DNA of 64,000 nucleotides from Ambrosia x helenae (Eukaryota > Streptophyta > Magnoliopsida > Asterales > Asteraceae), in contig CM061229.1 of assembly GCA_030844895.1 (NCBI GenBank), positions 118,991,682 to 119,055,681 on the forward strand, read 5' to 3'. Each line of letters opens with the position of its first letter. Within the stretch, counting starts at the first letter, position 1. The notes under the pieces are model-generated. The model did no database searches, was not told the DNA's origin, and saw nothing but the letters and a program-made list of their open reading frames with translations. Made by a program: the position numbers and the translations under genes. Of this stretch, positions 1 to 11,844 are shown piece after piece.

Positions 1-645
1 GGCAGTAGAGTACATCGCAATCCTTAAATATCGGATGATGATACCCATTTTCCCCATGACGAAAATTGCCCGGTCTGCCGCAAAATAAGCCTTAATAAGT
101 TATGGGGAACATGCGTTACATTGTAAGGAATTGCCAGAGTTTAATATCGGCATAATTTTGTCCGGGACGCATTGCCAAACTCCTTAGAAGAGCAGGGATC
201 TCGCAAGAAAAGAGGCGTCAGTTATTTTTCTCACCTACCCCGCGGAGGGGAGGTCCACCTTGCGCCCAGCAGACGTCCTAGTGTTTGGTTGGAAAAGTGG
301 AAAACATGCATGCATTGATCGTACCGGGATATCCCCCCTAGCTGGGCTTCGGGATAGTGGGTTTGTGGCTGGGCAAGCGGTCATGAGAGTTGAATCCAAG
401 AAAGTGGAAAAGCACACTAAAGCACGTGATGATAATCAGCATGTTTTTGTTCCTCTGACATTCGACACGTTCGGTTCCTTGGCACCGGAAGCGGTGTGAT
501 TTCTGGCTCGGGTTCAGCGGGTAGTATGCACAATAACTTTCCCACCCCTCAGGGCGGGATTTTGTTTTTAGCAGATTATGATTTTCTATCCAGAAGGGGG
601 TGGCGACGCAGCTTGTTGTCCGCCCTACCTACCATCCTTATGTAG
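1..645 (+). pseudogene. Decayed C-terminal part of a plant reverse-transcriptase-associated protein
   Basis: Read across frames, this stretch gives a recognisable but broken protein: AVEYIA...LK near the start, a C-P-V-C motif near base 70, then an open stretch from about base 200 to 499 with RPADVLVFGW, GFVAGQAV and FDTFGSLAPEAV. A degraded tail ends in LPTILM and a stop at 643-645. This block order matches, from memory, a repetitive plant family usually annotated as a reverse-transcriptase-domain or retroelement-derived protein of unknown function. At least two frameshifts and internal stops (for example the TAA near 92 and the TGA at 497) make it non-functional. The window edge cuts its 5' side. 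The family link is recall, not a search; pseudogene status is seen directly. Confidence 0.6.
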
Positions 646-762
646 TTTATTCTTTATTTTAATGAAATATCAAGATCTTTATTTAAAAAATCAATGATTA
701 AAATTATTGTTTTCTCGTAACAAGTATTTTGTTTTAATATTAGAAGTGAATATTCCGAGATA

Positions 763-1857
763 TCTATAATCTATAACTATTAATAAAAGAATTGACTTAT
801 GATGATGTGACATTCAATGGAGGCTTCAACCCCTCCTCGAATGTGTCACGTGGCATCATGTAGGATTTTTTAATTTTTGAGTTTTTTTAATAAATCTATA
901 TATATTATAATTATTTTAGGAAAAGTTAAGAATTTAAAAACAAAATTAAATTTTCTCTCTAATATTTCCTCCCATAAATTTTAAACGTTAATATATTTTA
1001 TATACGAGATTTTTTAAAGGAAAAAAATTACACAAATTAACGAGCGTTTTATTATCTTTCCAACGAGTATCATAATGCTATATAAAAACATTAGGAGATA
1101 AGGGATAATGACGACAATTTCAAACATTAGGAGATAAGGGATAAATACAAATACACACATATTTGGTATTTTTGTTACAATTCGTTTTTCTTAAATAAAA
1201 TATTAGATAGAAAACATCAATAAACTAGGGGCACATAGAACAAGGGTCTTGCACTTCCTAAGATCCGACCCTGTAAGGAAGTTTGATTAATATCGTAAAG
1301 AGTACATTAAGTTAAGGATACTTTGTATCCTATACTTTCTCAAGAATCTATGTATTTAACGATACTTGAATACTATATAAAGTTAATAAGAATATCAATA
1401 TTTGATTTTTTTACCCCCATTATAAACCAATTACCCATTGTCATATTAATTCTTTTTATTAAAAAAATTTCTTTTTGTTTTTGTGTGTGGGATTTTTTAT
1501 AATCCATTTTGTTACAGAAGCATATGGATGTTGAATAGCAATACTCAAAAGTTAGCTTCTGATTCTATGGTTACAAATAGTGTTTTTGTTTTTTGATATA
1601 TGGTTTAATTTTTTTAATGTGTATCTTTGTGTAGGAAGAGATCTATGGTCTGTTTCTTCTTTGCAAACAAGTGTGTTGATAATACTTTAGTTAACGTTTT
1701 ATTTCGAATCGTACAACAATGGACATTGGTTAGTTTTTGGTATTTTGAATTTGTTTGATTACATACTTTTGATAAGATAAAAAGCCTTTTTTTTCACAAC
1801 TTTAAATTGATTAGATTTTTTTAACCCGGGATTCTCCCCGACTATAAATTAAGCTAG
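763..1857 (+). mobile_element. Short non-autonomous Helitron
   Basis: The left end reads A|TCTATAATCTATAAC and the right end CTAG|T, the A-T insertion rule of Helitrons. Just upstream of the right end lies a small hairpin (CGGG-ATTCT-CCCG, about 1827-1840). A subterminal inverted repeat near 799-865 (GACATTC/GAATGTGTC around GGAGG/CCTCC) is also typical of plant Helitron left ends. It has no ORF for Rep or helicase, is AT-rich and contains a 23-bp direct repeat. The ends were chosen by motif only, with no empty site to prove them. Confidence 0.5.
1086..1144. repeat. 23-bp direct repeat pair
   Basis: The 23-mer beginning AAACATTAGGAG and ending AGGGATAA occurs at 1086-1108 and again at 1122-1144, 13 bases apart. 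It lies inside the putative Helitron. No function is suggested. Confidence 0.85.
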
Positions 1858-1925
1858 TAGCATATATTTTAAAACACAACATTGGTGAGGAATAGTCTTT
1901 TGAAAATTCCGAACCTATTAATCCA

Positions 1926-1926
<1 letters not shown>

Positions 1927-1974
<48 letters not shown>
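1927..1974. repeat. (ATT)n microsatellite
   Basis: About 16 uninterrupted ATT units are followed by a T run. The flanks from 1858 to 2152 are AT-rich and show no gene. Confidence 0.95.
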
Positions 1975-2152
1975 TTTTAATAAATTCATCCAATCTTATG
2001 ATTTTTAGTTCATCCATGTATCATCCAATCCAATACTATACTCATGCAAGTTTTGAAATCAAACACCCATGACATCTTTATTCCGATTGACGACTACAAC
2101 TAGGATACCACCATACCAAATTTATTTAAAAAAAAAAAAAAACAAAACGCCG

Positions 2153-2952
2153 TCATATGATTCCAATGGTTAACCATCTACAGTTAGTTCCACGAGGAGT
2201 AACTTTCAGAGATAGCGATTTATTAAACCATGACTTCCAGCTGCCGGAGCTCTTCCTCGTTATCTCGCTTACCTCCTGTGTTTTCTTGCATAACAAGAAG
2301 TTCCTCACCCCAAAAGCTCCGATCATCTCACATGGATTCAAAGCTGCATGTTCACATTTAACCAAAAGTTACACACAAATATCGATACGTAATCTAAACT
2401 AGGTTACAAACTCTTGTAATATTATAGTACATGTTAAATAAAAAAATTATTATATAACTAATATTAAAGATTTACAAAACAATATTACAATATTTTGATA
2501 TAAGATATAATAGAGTTTTTTAGTTATGTTTTTTAAATATAATAGTCATTTTTTTAGTTATGTTTTTAAGTTAAGAATTAAAATAAGGTTGGTGAAATAA
2601 AGTAGCGGAAAAAAATAATATTTGTCTCATATAAATTGTAACATCTAAATTCCCCATAACTTGCACTTGTATGAATTTGAATACGTAAGAATTTGAATAT
2701 GTATAAGAATGTACCTTCGGTTCCAGCGATTGGAGTATAAAGAAAGAAATCACTGCATTTGGTACCAAGAACCGGAAGACGGCTCTCACGAGCATAGGAC
2801 TTAAGAGCAGTCTCAATGACTGCAGCCACCACAGCCTCCTCACTTACCACAAACCGAATCGGTCCAGCACTTCCCACAACATTTATCATGATCAGAATTC
2901 GCTTGCCACCGTCTTTCATAGCCGTATCCTTTATCCTCTTGCATGGCAACAT
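2153..2952 (-). CDS. DUF7054-like plant protein, two exons
   Basis: Exon 1 runs 2952 to 2715 and exon 2 runs 2343 to 2153, with a 371-bp intron that has a consensus AG|GTACAT donor and TGCAG| acceptor on the minus strand. Together they encode 142 residues. Residues about 18-100 carry the family signature: VVGSAGPIRFVV, TALKSYARESRLPVLG, DFFLYTPIAGTE at the end of exon 1, and NPCEMIGAFGVRNFLLCKK at the start of exon 2. The splice joins these two halves in frame exactly where related plant proteins are continuous, which is the main support for the model. The family is small, plant-specific and of unknown function; no signal peptide or membrane segment is visible. The start is the first ATG of the open frame, about 210 bases below a TATA box. 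The tail after residue 102 is serine/lysine-rich and less conserved. It is the only likely host gene in the window. Confidence 0.75.
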
Positions 2953-3160
2953 GGTACTTTATTTATTTCTACAACAATGTAAAAGAACAAAACACAATGG
3001 TTGTACAAGTTTAATGGTGCATCGGCCAGAACTCCTTGCAAAAACCGAAGGATAAAGCGATGGAAAACGATGAGAACATGAACTGGTACAAAGGTTAAGA
3101 GAAGATTCGAAAGTGAATGGATGGATGCTTGGCTGATATGATGAAGATTGAAGTGTGTGT

Positions 3161-3167
3161 TTATATA
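3161..3167 (-). promoter_or_regulatory. Candidate TATA box of the DUF7054-like gene
   Basis: TATATAA on the minus strand, about 210 bases upstream of the ATG at 2952, implying a 5' UTR of roughly 180 bases. A hAT element begins 35 bases further upstream, so distal promoter sequence is now displaced to beyond 4134. Confidence 0.5.
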
Positions 3168-3201
3168 ATGAATGAAATCTGCCTATATATCGACTCTTAC
3201 G

Positions 3202-4126
3202 CAGTGGCGAAGCTTGAGAAATTGTTTCGGGGGGTCGGAAGTCAGCGGTCACGGGACGAGACCTATTTTTTTTCTGTAGTTATAGTTCGGGTGATATGTT
3301 CGTGTCGGTGATTTGATTCGGGTCGGGTCGAGTCAAACATTAAATACAATAAATATAAAAGTTTTAAGCATTCTTTAACAAACAATTGAACAAAAACACT
3401 AAAACATTAAAAATGAGACAAAGGGTGGTACCTGGATGAAGAATTACAGTTATCCCGTCGACTTTTAAGATTTTTGAATTATTCAATTATGGATTGGGGT
3501 GCAAACGAGCCGAACTAAGCCCGAGCTCGATGAGGCTCGAGCTCAAAAGACTTATGAGAGCTCGAGTTCGGCTCGTTTACTATCTATTAGTTAATATTTT
3601 AAATAAAAGTAATATAAATAATTGGTTCGGAGCTCGATAAATGAAGTTCGGCTCGGGCTCGTTTAGTAAACAAATTTAAATGAGTGGGTAAATATTATTA
3701 AATATTAATAAACCTAAAATTACACTAAGGTTTGACGAGCCTGGCAAACTTCACATACCAGGCTAAGCTCCGGCTCGATTAGTAAACGAGCTTTGTTTTA
3801 AACTCAAGCTCGGGCTCGATAAGGCTCGGCTCGTTTCGAGATTTTTACCCAGCCAAGCTCTAGTAGCTAAGAGATAACAACTCAATCGCTTGCTCATTGA
3901 ATCTACTATCCCGCCCATGTAGTTGTTGTGTTTAGTACTTTAGCATTTGAGCTTTACATTTACTTTGTTTTGGGTTAAAGTTTTGGTTTATATAACTATT
4001 TTTAACGGGGGGTCGAAACCGTATATACAAAAAAAATTCCATATAAAAACTATATACTCAAAACTTCTGAGCGAAAATTCGGGGGGGTCGGCCGCCCCTC
4101 CCCGCCCCTTTAATACTCCGCCCCTG
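3202..4126. mobile_element. Non-autonomous hAT element (925 bp)
   Basis: It is flanked by the perfect 8-bp duplication CTCTTACG (3194-3201 and 4127-4134), the hAT hallmark. The ends are CAGTGGCGAAG and the inverse of CAGGGGCGGAG, matching at 9 of 11 positions. No transposase is encoded; the interior is AT-rich with a GAGCTCG-rich inverted-repeat segment. It lies in the promoter region of the DUF7054-like gene. Confidence 0.85.
3494..3857. repeat. GAGCTCG/GGCTCG-rich inverted-repeat segment nested in the hAT element
   Basis: This starts with GGGGTGCAAACGAGCCGAAC and ends with the roughly inverted CGGCTCGTTTCGAGATTTTTACCC. In between, GAGCTCGA, GGCTCG and CGAGCC recur on both strands, with an AT-rich centre. 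It resembles widespread plant MITE-like sequences with GTGCAAACGAGCC ends. No clear target duplication was found, so its insertion boundaries are uncertain. Confidence 0.45.
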
Positions 4127-4411
4127 CTCTTACGTAACATGTTTGATAACGTCCGCTTCGTCTCTCTCTTAGTTGTCACAACATTATAGTATTCACGTGC
4201 TACGTGGTGTATCGAACTTTTGTCATTCATTTCATGTCATTGTGTTTTAACTATTTACTTCAATCTATACTTAATAACTAGTTGCCAATTTCTAGGCTTT
4301 TGGATAACTGACATTCTTAAATAATTTTTTTTTTTTGAAAGACAAATTTCATTAACAACACAAACAAACCGGGCAATCTTCAAGATGGAGATCCCCAAAA
4401 AACCAAATCCG

Positions 4412-7400
4412 TTACACTACATCAAATTCAAACTTTTGCCAATCCTTCCACCTCATTTCACCCTTTTTACTTCTACTAGAAAACCAAACATAACTCAAAG
4501 CTTTAATGTCTGCGACAAGCTGAACGACATTCCGATTGACGTCTTGGAATATCTTTTCGTTTCTAGATTTCCAAATCCGCCAACAAGTAACTACCATAAT
4601 CCCATGAATAACCATCTTCTTTCTTGTCGGCCAAGAGGATGCCTGCAAAATGTCATGAACCGAAAAGAAAAAGAAAGGTGGCATTTTCATCCAATTAGCT
4701 ATACCATACCACACACCATTAACTAAGCCACACCCAGTAAACAAATGATCCACACTCTCCTCTTGGTCTTCACAGAAATTACAAACTAGAGACCCACAAT
4801 CGATACTCCGCCTTTGTAACGCTTTCTTTGTAGGGATCCTGTCTAGAAGCATTATCCACATAAAAATATTACATTTGATTGGAATCCATTTGCACCAATT
4901 ATATATCGCGTCCGTATGAGAAGAATTCTCAATATCCAACCATTTCTTCACATCTCGAACGGAGAAATCATCTAGCGAACCACTATCCAAAACCATTTAT
5001 CACTAGTATCACCCAACCTTTGAGCCAAAAGAAGATTACAACAAGCTTGAAGTTGTTCCAGCTCAATATATAGCCGACTGCGGACTCCTCCTCCACTGCC
5101 AAAGCCCATTCGCCACACCTTCTCCATCCATAATCCGGTCTCTAACTTTACAAAACTTATCTCTCTCCAAATGAAACAAATCGGATAAAGGCTCTTTAGA
5201 GGAATATTATCGACCCAAGGATCAATCCAAAACATGATTTCTAGCCCATTCCCAACCCGACCCCTGATCATAATTAGGCTGCATCGGTCACCAATTTTCA
5301 GCCGTAACCCACTCTTAACAATCTTCGACCAAGTACCATTAACTCTAGGATTATGCGGATACGCTTCCCACCTACGATGTGATCGTGAATAACTTCCACA
5401 ACTCGTCTCCGTAAAGCATTTGTTTCCTGACGATATCTCCATAGCCATTTAACCAAAAACGCTTTATTACAATCTCCTAACTTGCGGATGCCCAACCCAC
5501 CAAATTTAATCGGCTTTGTGACAACATCCCAACCCACCCAATGCAGTTTCCTTACATCAACATTACCTCCCCATAGGAACTTTTTGATTAAACCTTCCAA
5601 TTCATTTATCACCCCAACCGGAGCTTTGAACAAAGAAAAATAGTACGAATGAAGACTAACCAGGACCGATTTAATGAGAGTTAATCTACCTCCAATCGAA
5701 AGCATCTTTGCCTTCCAACGTGTCAATCTACTCTTAAACACATTAACAACCGGCTCCCAACTATTAATTCTATTCATGTTTGCCCCAACCTTAATCCCAA
5801 GGTAAGTGAAATGAGCTACCCCGATTGACAACCCAACTCACTCGCCTTCACAACCACCTCTTCAACCCTTTTACCCACTCCATAAAGCATAGACTTTTGA
5901 ATGTTAATCCGTAAACCTGAACACATGTGAAAAATACGCAGAATGCGCCTCAAACAAACCAAATTGCTGTCTGACCATTCCCCCATGACCATCGCATCAT
6001 CAGCATATAGTAAGTGAGAAATCACCAATCCACCGCTATCAAACTCAATACCCCGGAACGCACCAACATCACACACCTTTTTAATAAGACCCGAAAACGC
6101 CTCCATCACCATAATTAGGGCTGTAAACGAACCAAACGAACACGAACAAGGCCTTGTTCGTGTTTGTTTGTTAAGGAATTAACGTGTTTGCGAACGGTTC
6201 ACGAACACTTACCGAACGAGATTTTTTGTTCGTGTTTGTTTGCTAAGAAAATAACGTGTTCACGAATTGTTCATGAACACTTACCGAACGAGATTTTTGT
6301 TCGTGTTCGCTTGTATTTCTTTGCTAAATTTAGGTGTCGGCCAAAAAGGAACACAAACAAACACAACTGAATGTAAACAAACACAAATGGGCATTACTAA
6401 ACAAAATCGATCACAAACTAACACATTAAATTTAGAAAATTCGCATTTTTTCATCGCTGACATTGTCCGCCCAGAATATACTAATCCAATTACCCAAATA
6501 TACGTGACATAATCTTGATCACATAATGTTTTATAAAAACACAGAGGTGTCATATTGAACTTGAAATCCTCTTTTAATCCACCAAAAATAACCGTTAATC
6601 AAAATAGTTAAAGTAATATTAACATGTGATACACTAATATATGTTAAATAATCTACCACTGGGAAATTTGAAATACTTAAATTAAATATAAAAAATTAAA
6701 AACCCTAATGAACTATCGAACAAAAACAAACATACATGAACACGTTACCGAACGTTCACGAACATAAACGAATGAACGCGACCTTTGTTCATGTTCGTTT
6801 GTTTAGCTAAACAAACGGAATTTTTTGTTTGTGTTCGTTCATTTATTAAACGAACGAACACAAACGAACTTCCCGCCGAACAATTCACAAACTGTTCGAC
6901 GAACGTTTGGTTTGTTTACAGCCCTAACCATAATGAATAAAAATGGGGATAACGGATCACCCTAACGAATACCCTTTCCACTATTAAATTCAAAAGTCGG
7001 AGAACCATTCACTAACACCGATGACCGAGCTGACTTGAGAATACCATCAATCCAGCGACACCACAAATCTGGAAAACCCATCTGCCTCATAACCAAAATT
7101 AGAAAAGCCCAATTCACATTATCATAAGCTTTTGCAAAATCGATTTTGAACAGAAAAAGTTCAGAGCCACATTTCTTAGACCACGACAAAAATTCACTGA
7201 TCAAAAGAGGACTATCCAAGATATACCTCCCCGCCACAAAAGCCGACTGTGTCTCATTAATAATACTATCCATGACCGGCTTCAACCTGTTCGACAGGAC
7301 TTTAGAGATGACTTTACTAATCACCCCAATCAAGTTAATCGGACGATACTCCTCTAACCGCACTGGATCTTTCACTTAGGCACAAGAGTAATAAAAGAAG

Positions 7401-8509
7401 AAGACACTCCCCGACTAATCTATCCACTGGCCGCAAAGTGGTTCATAATATCCATGAAGTCTTTAGAAAATAATTCCCAATACCTTTTAATAAACCGAAA
7501 GTTAAACCCGTCAGGACCTGGCGCTTTATCACTACCACATTGGAATACCGCGTCCTTAACTTCCTTTTCCAAAAACGGACGAGTGATCTCCAACACTTGA
7601 TCAGTGTTCAATGTCTTCAGCCCGTAACAAATAAGATTCGGCGCTGTGGGAAATCATCAACAAACTTATCTTTATAAAACCTCAACACCTCTTTCTTGAT
7701 ATCTTTAGGCTTATGTATCCACACATCATTCACCGATAACCCTAGAATAGCATTCGACACTCGCCGACTGTTAATCGAGCCATGAAAAAACCTCGAGTTT
7801 TCATCACCCTCTTTCACCCATTTAACTCTGGATCTCTGTTTCAAATCCTTAAGCTTGAAATACTCTACTTGATTAAGTCTTTTCTTAGCTTCTTCCAAGA
7901 TCCAAATCTCTTCTTCACATAAATCCCTACTCTCCATAATAACTTCCAAATCCTTGATCTCGTTACGAAGTACATCCACCTCCAAAATCTCATCCCGACT
8001 CATGTTCTTTTTCCACGCCAGAATCTTAGCACGCAAGACCTTGAATTTTTGCATCAAAACAATATCCGGGGCGCCTGTTTGCCTAAAACCATCTAGCGCA
8101 TGCTTAACCACGTCATCAAATCCTTCCGTTCGATCCAAGAATTAAAGAACTTAAACGGTTTAGCACCAAAATTAATCGAACCAATTTTCAAAAGCAAAGG
8201 AAAATGATCCGAACCGTCTCGATCTAAAAACCGGTACTTCACGTTTGGCCACTTGTTAAACAACGACCAATCTACGAAAACTCTATCAATCCGACTTAAC
8301 TTATTATTAGCTAAATAAGTAAATCTCCGACCTATTAATCCAAACTCGAACAACTCTGTATCCTCTACAAATTCGTTAAACGCATTAGTATCCACCATAT
8401 CAAAATTAGAATTCCACCGTTCCGCACGATCCTTCACGCTATTAAAGTCACCGGACACAATCCAGTAACCATCCCCATCCGATTTAACCGACTTTAGAAG
8501 CTCCCACAC
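4412..8509 (-). pseudogene. LINE ORF2, C-terminal endonuclease through reverse transcriptase and zinc-binding domain
   Basis: Reading down the minus strand: the rest of the endonuclease with WIVSGDFNSV and SRIDRVFVDW (8509-8093), a linker with SRFFHGSIN, then reverse transcriptase blocks SDKAPGPDGF (about 7520), YRPINLIGVISKVISKVL, LFKIDFAKAYDNVNW (about 7130) and HLLYADDAMVMGE (about 6000; YADD is the catalytic box). Next come the thumb/connection region FTYLGIKVG...SIGGRLTLIKSVL and the plant zf-RVT motif with CNFC...ESVDHLFTGC near 4770. The frame changes at least five times. The conserved glutamine of RQGDPLSP has become a stop codon just before the hAT insertion. No RNase H domain follows the zinc-binding region. 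Confidence 0.85.
6116..6926. mobile_element. Non-autonomous hAT element (811 bp) inside the LINE reverse transcriptase
   Basis: The ends are TAGGGCTGTAAACGAACC and its near-perfect inverse, flanked by the perfect 8-bp duplication ACCATAAT (6108-6115 and 6927-6934). Removing the element and one duplication restores continuity of the LINE coding sequence, which is independent proof of the boundaries. The interior is full of CGAACAC/GTGTTCG motifs in both orientations and has no transposase ORF. Confidence 0.92.
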
Positions 8510-8837
8510 CCTTCTTGTAACAACCCAGAGTGGACCCCAAAATTTTTGCGAATTATTATTCCATATGACGAGTAAACCATCAAAACGGAATAATAATTAG
8601 TACTTTATTATGCGAGACTAAAAACCGAACCATGATATATAAAATATTATTAGAAAATACACGTTAGAAGATCGAACGAAAATAAGTTACGAACCCTAAC
8701 CCAACCTCGTGATTAGTTGCTTAATCACCACATGGGGACACATGGCATCATTGCCATGTGCCCCATGGCCACCTTAGTCTTAAGACAACACAATAATATA
8801 CCCACAAATGGTTTTCCCAAACCATTAACCCAACCCT

Positions 8838-8845
8838 TATATAAA
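8838..8845 (+). promoter_or_regulatory. Candidate TATA box of the solo LTR
   Basis: TATATAAA about 320 bases into the LTR, followed by a CA-rich and then GA-rich leader. That is the expected place for the U3/R boundary. The related LTRs at 25569-51886 have TTTTATAAAAAC in the same relative place on their sense strand. Confidence 0.45.
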
Positions 8846-9094
8846 AACCTCAAACAAACACACTTTCATTGCCTGCTTTTATAAACACACACACACATAC
8901 ATACCGTAGAGAGAGAAAGCTAGAGAGAGAGGGAAACCGAGAGAGGAAGAGCAAGGGACCTCCGCCATCCACGGCGGAGCTCCGGCCGTCGATCCCCACA
9001 ACCAACACCCTCACCTTCACCTCTTCCCAGATCTGTGATTATTATCATTTCAGAGAGAAAGAGGAGATCGATAAAGAGAGAGAGACGCAGAGTA

Positions 9095-9117
9095 AGAGAG
9101 AGAGAGAGAGAGAGAGG
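9095..9117. repeat. (GA)n microsatellite
   Basis: A near-perfect AG repeat in the transcribed leader part of the solo LTR. A shorter GA-rich stretch lies at about 8909-8948. The related LTR family has the same low-complexity position. Confidence 0.9.
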
Positions 9118-10369
9118 CAGCAACCGGAAAGAAAGAAAGGGAGAGGGTCGGCGGCGGCGGTGGCATCTCCATCACCGGAGTATTAACGAACGCAAGGTAA
9201 AACCCGATACTGTTTTACCCTATTTAGTAGCTCGTTTTGGTTGATGATGCTAGAATCGTGTCAGGAACATTAATGGATGTTAATAGCGAAGGTGGGGTTC
9301 CAGATGGTGACGTTACGGTGGACGCAGGTGGTAGTGGCGGTAACGATGTGATGATGGTTCAAAGTGTCTGCGGTGAGGTTAGGATGGTCAGGGGTTCGGT
9401 CAGGTCCAGAGACGGGTACAGAGATGGTCAACAAAAGTCAACGGTCAATCAGATGGTTAACCATAGTCAACCGGGTCAGTCCGGTCAACACGAACAGTAA
9501 CCCGAACAGAGGTATAACCAAACCCGAACCTTGATAATTACAGACGCACATTATTTATTAATTATGTGTGGGACTTGACGAGCATATACGGACTAAGACC
9601 GAACCACAAGTAGACCGGACGTTAGCGTATACCTTAAACTTGACGTATGGAGTTAGACATTATAACATAAGACTTGAGTATTAGACTACAGATTCGGACA
9701 TTAATTACGGACACTTGGACGTTGAGAATTAAGCATTGGAACTTGACAACTTGAGCGTTGATCCATAAACTTGGACATAGAGATTGACGATCAATCTATA
9801 CCCACTAGCGACTATTGTATAAACCAAACATTGGAAAGGATATAAACTTGTGGACCATATGGATGAGATGTGGACTATGGATATTAGAAACTAAGGATCG
9901 TATATAGTTAGATTCGAAACATACTAAGACATAATTCGGATATTGATTGGGACAAGACAACCGACATACGCTAAGATATGTTATATAATACATATAATAT
10001 TGAAATGGTTCATAGGATTGGTACTTGAACATAAAAACCTTAGACATAAACCCTTAGACCATGGACTTGGACAATTGAGACTTAGGATATGTATTTGATA
10101 ATATTCGACATGTGTTAAGAATGACTAGAATGCGGACTTGATGAGTGGAACTTAAGGTTTAGACATAACTACAGTCACCGACATATATTAAGATATACAA
10201 GTTTATATAAATTACCTTATCGTATGTCAGTTGGAATCAAGTCCGTGTTTAGTCTCATTGTCCAGATGTCACAAACTAGTATCCGTCCTAGTATATAAGT
10301 CGATGGAATATATATACACATATTAGAACGAATGTTACTGATGAAGTAGAACACCAAGAATTAAGATAC

Positions 10370-10371
<2 letters not shown>

Positions 10372-10408
<37 letters not shown>
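10372..10408. repeat. (AT)n microsatellite
   Basis: About 18 uninterrupted AT units within the solo LTR. Confidence 0.95.
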
Positions 10409-10409
<1 letters not shown>

Positions 10410-11491
10410 TTGTAAGCTAGCATGATCAAGCATATTTAGAACTGTGATAAATAGAACCATATGCTCGAGCTCGTCCCCACGTATAACTAATGTAACCGAA
10501 ACACAAACACTAATAATGTTGTTAACTTAGGGATCGATCAGGAGAATATCAATACCGGACGTCAGACGCCTCATTTATTATAAACTATACGTGTGCATCG
10601 TTTCCAGGTGAGTCTCGTGAACCATCCCCTCTTTTTACTTTTAAACTATTTTGGGGTGAACATATGCTTCCAGTATAAAATCAACATGATAAACCCGTTT
10701 GATGTGACAAGGTGTACTCCCGAATACCAAACCTTCACAATCATTAACCCAACGGAAGGTTGGGCCACTTAATATGTGGGTAGTACTACTTGGGGAAACC
10801 CCCACACACTGTGGACCCGGAAACCCGGGAAACCCTCCACTGAGGTTTGTGACACGTATTTTGCCATGGGAATCCGTAATAGGAGTAGATGGATTTAGTG
10901 TCAGGTTTGAGGTGTGGCTTGTACATCACCAGTGCAACCATGTGTTAAATCATAATAACCTATTTTGGAATGTTAAACATGTTTTGTGTTAAACTAAGTA
11001 AACTTGTTTTCGAATGATAAACTATTTTGGAGAAGATAAACTTATTGAAAACCAGCTTAACGCACACACGGACTCACCAACATATTTGTTGACCCAAAAC
11101 CTATTTTAAGCATGTGTTCAGGTACCGCTGTTGAATGGTTTGAAGCATAATCAAGTTATGGATAGAGACGCTTACGGATTGAGTTACAAGGTAGTGAGTT
11201 ACTAGAGGTTTTATTTGAGAATACTTAGTTCGTGGACTACACACTTGAAGATTAGAGATATGCTTGGTAGATATCACGCCAGTTAGAGGATTTCTTCATC
11301 AACTGCTTTGACGACTACCATGATTCGTCCCTGCACACCTTTGAACTATTTAGTTAAGTGTTGTATTTATATATATTTGGAATTAGAAATTGTACTAAAC
11401 ATTAAATATAGTAATTGTTACTTCTGCTGTGCAAGTTTGGTACCAATCTGTATTCCGACCAGGCCCACCTTGGTCGGGTTGTGACACTTCT

Positions 11492-11844
11492 TTTGTCTTG
11501 TAACCTTTGCGGACAATATACATTCACAATCGTCAGTTTGGAACCATCACTAACTACATGACCCGAAACCACAAGCAAATTCCTATCTTTCAAAACCGAA
11601 GCTTTATCAAACAACTTCGGATTCCAGATAGTAAGCCACCCACCCGACCGACCTGAAGCATCCACATTCTCGAACTCATAAACCCCGATCCCCAGAAGCT
11701 ACTAATATTGACTGTATCCAATGAACTGAATTGCGTTTCCTGAATCAAGATCGCTCCCAACTCATTTTCCGCTTTTAATTTCCTGCACCAGACACCTTTA
11801 CCCTCCGCCCCAATCCCTCTAATATTCCATGACATCACATTCAT
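11492..11844 (-). pseudogene. LINE ORF2, N-terminal endonuclease part
   Basis: ORF2 begins at the ATG ending at 11842, overlapping the ORF1 stop in an ATGA arrangement. The start MNVMSWNIRGIG is the typical first block of L1 apurinic-type endonucleases, followed by a QETQ catalytic block. After a frameshift near 11690 the frame continues with SGGWLTIWNP and LTIVNVYCPQ. The solo LTR then cuts the domain; it resumes at 8509. Confidence 0.85.

Larger units (their letters stand above)
8516..11486 (+). mobile_element. Solo LTR (2971 bp) inside the LINE endonuclease
   Basis: It begins TGTAACAACCC and ends GGGTTGTGACA, with the 5-bp target duplication CTTCT at 8511-8515 and 11487-11491. There is no internal domain, PBS or second LTR, so it is a solo LTR left by recombination. 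Its 3' end (GACCAGGCCCACCTTGG...) and inner landmarks (GGGGTGAA...TGCTTCCAGTATA near 10660; CTTGGGGAAACCCC near 10790) match, in opposite orientation, the LTRs of the array at 25569-51886. The two are therefore related families. It holds no protein gene; its short ORFs are incidental. Confidence 0.9.
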
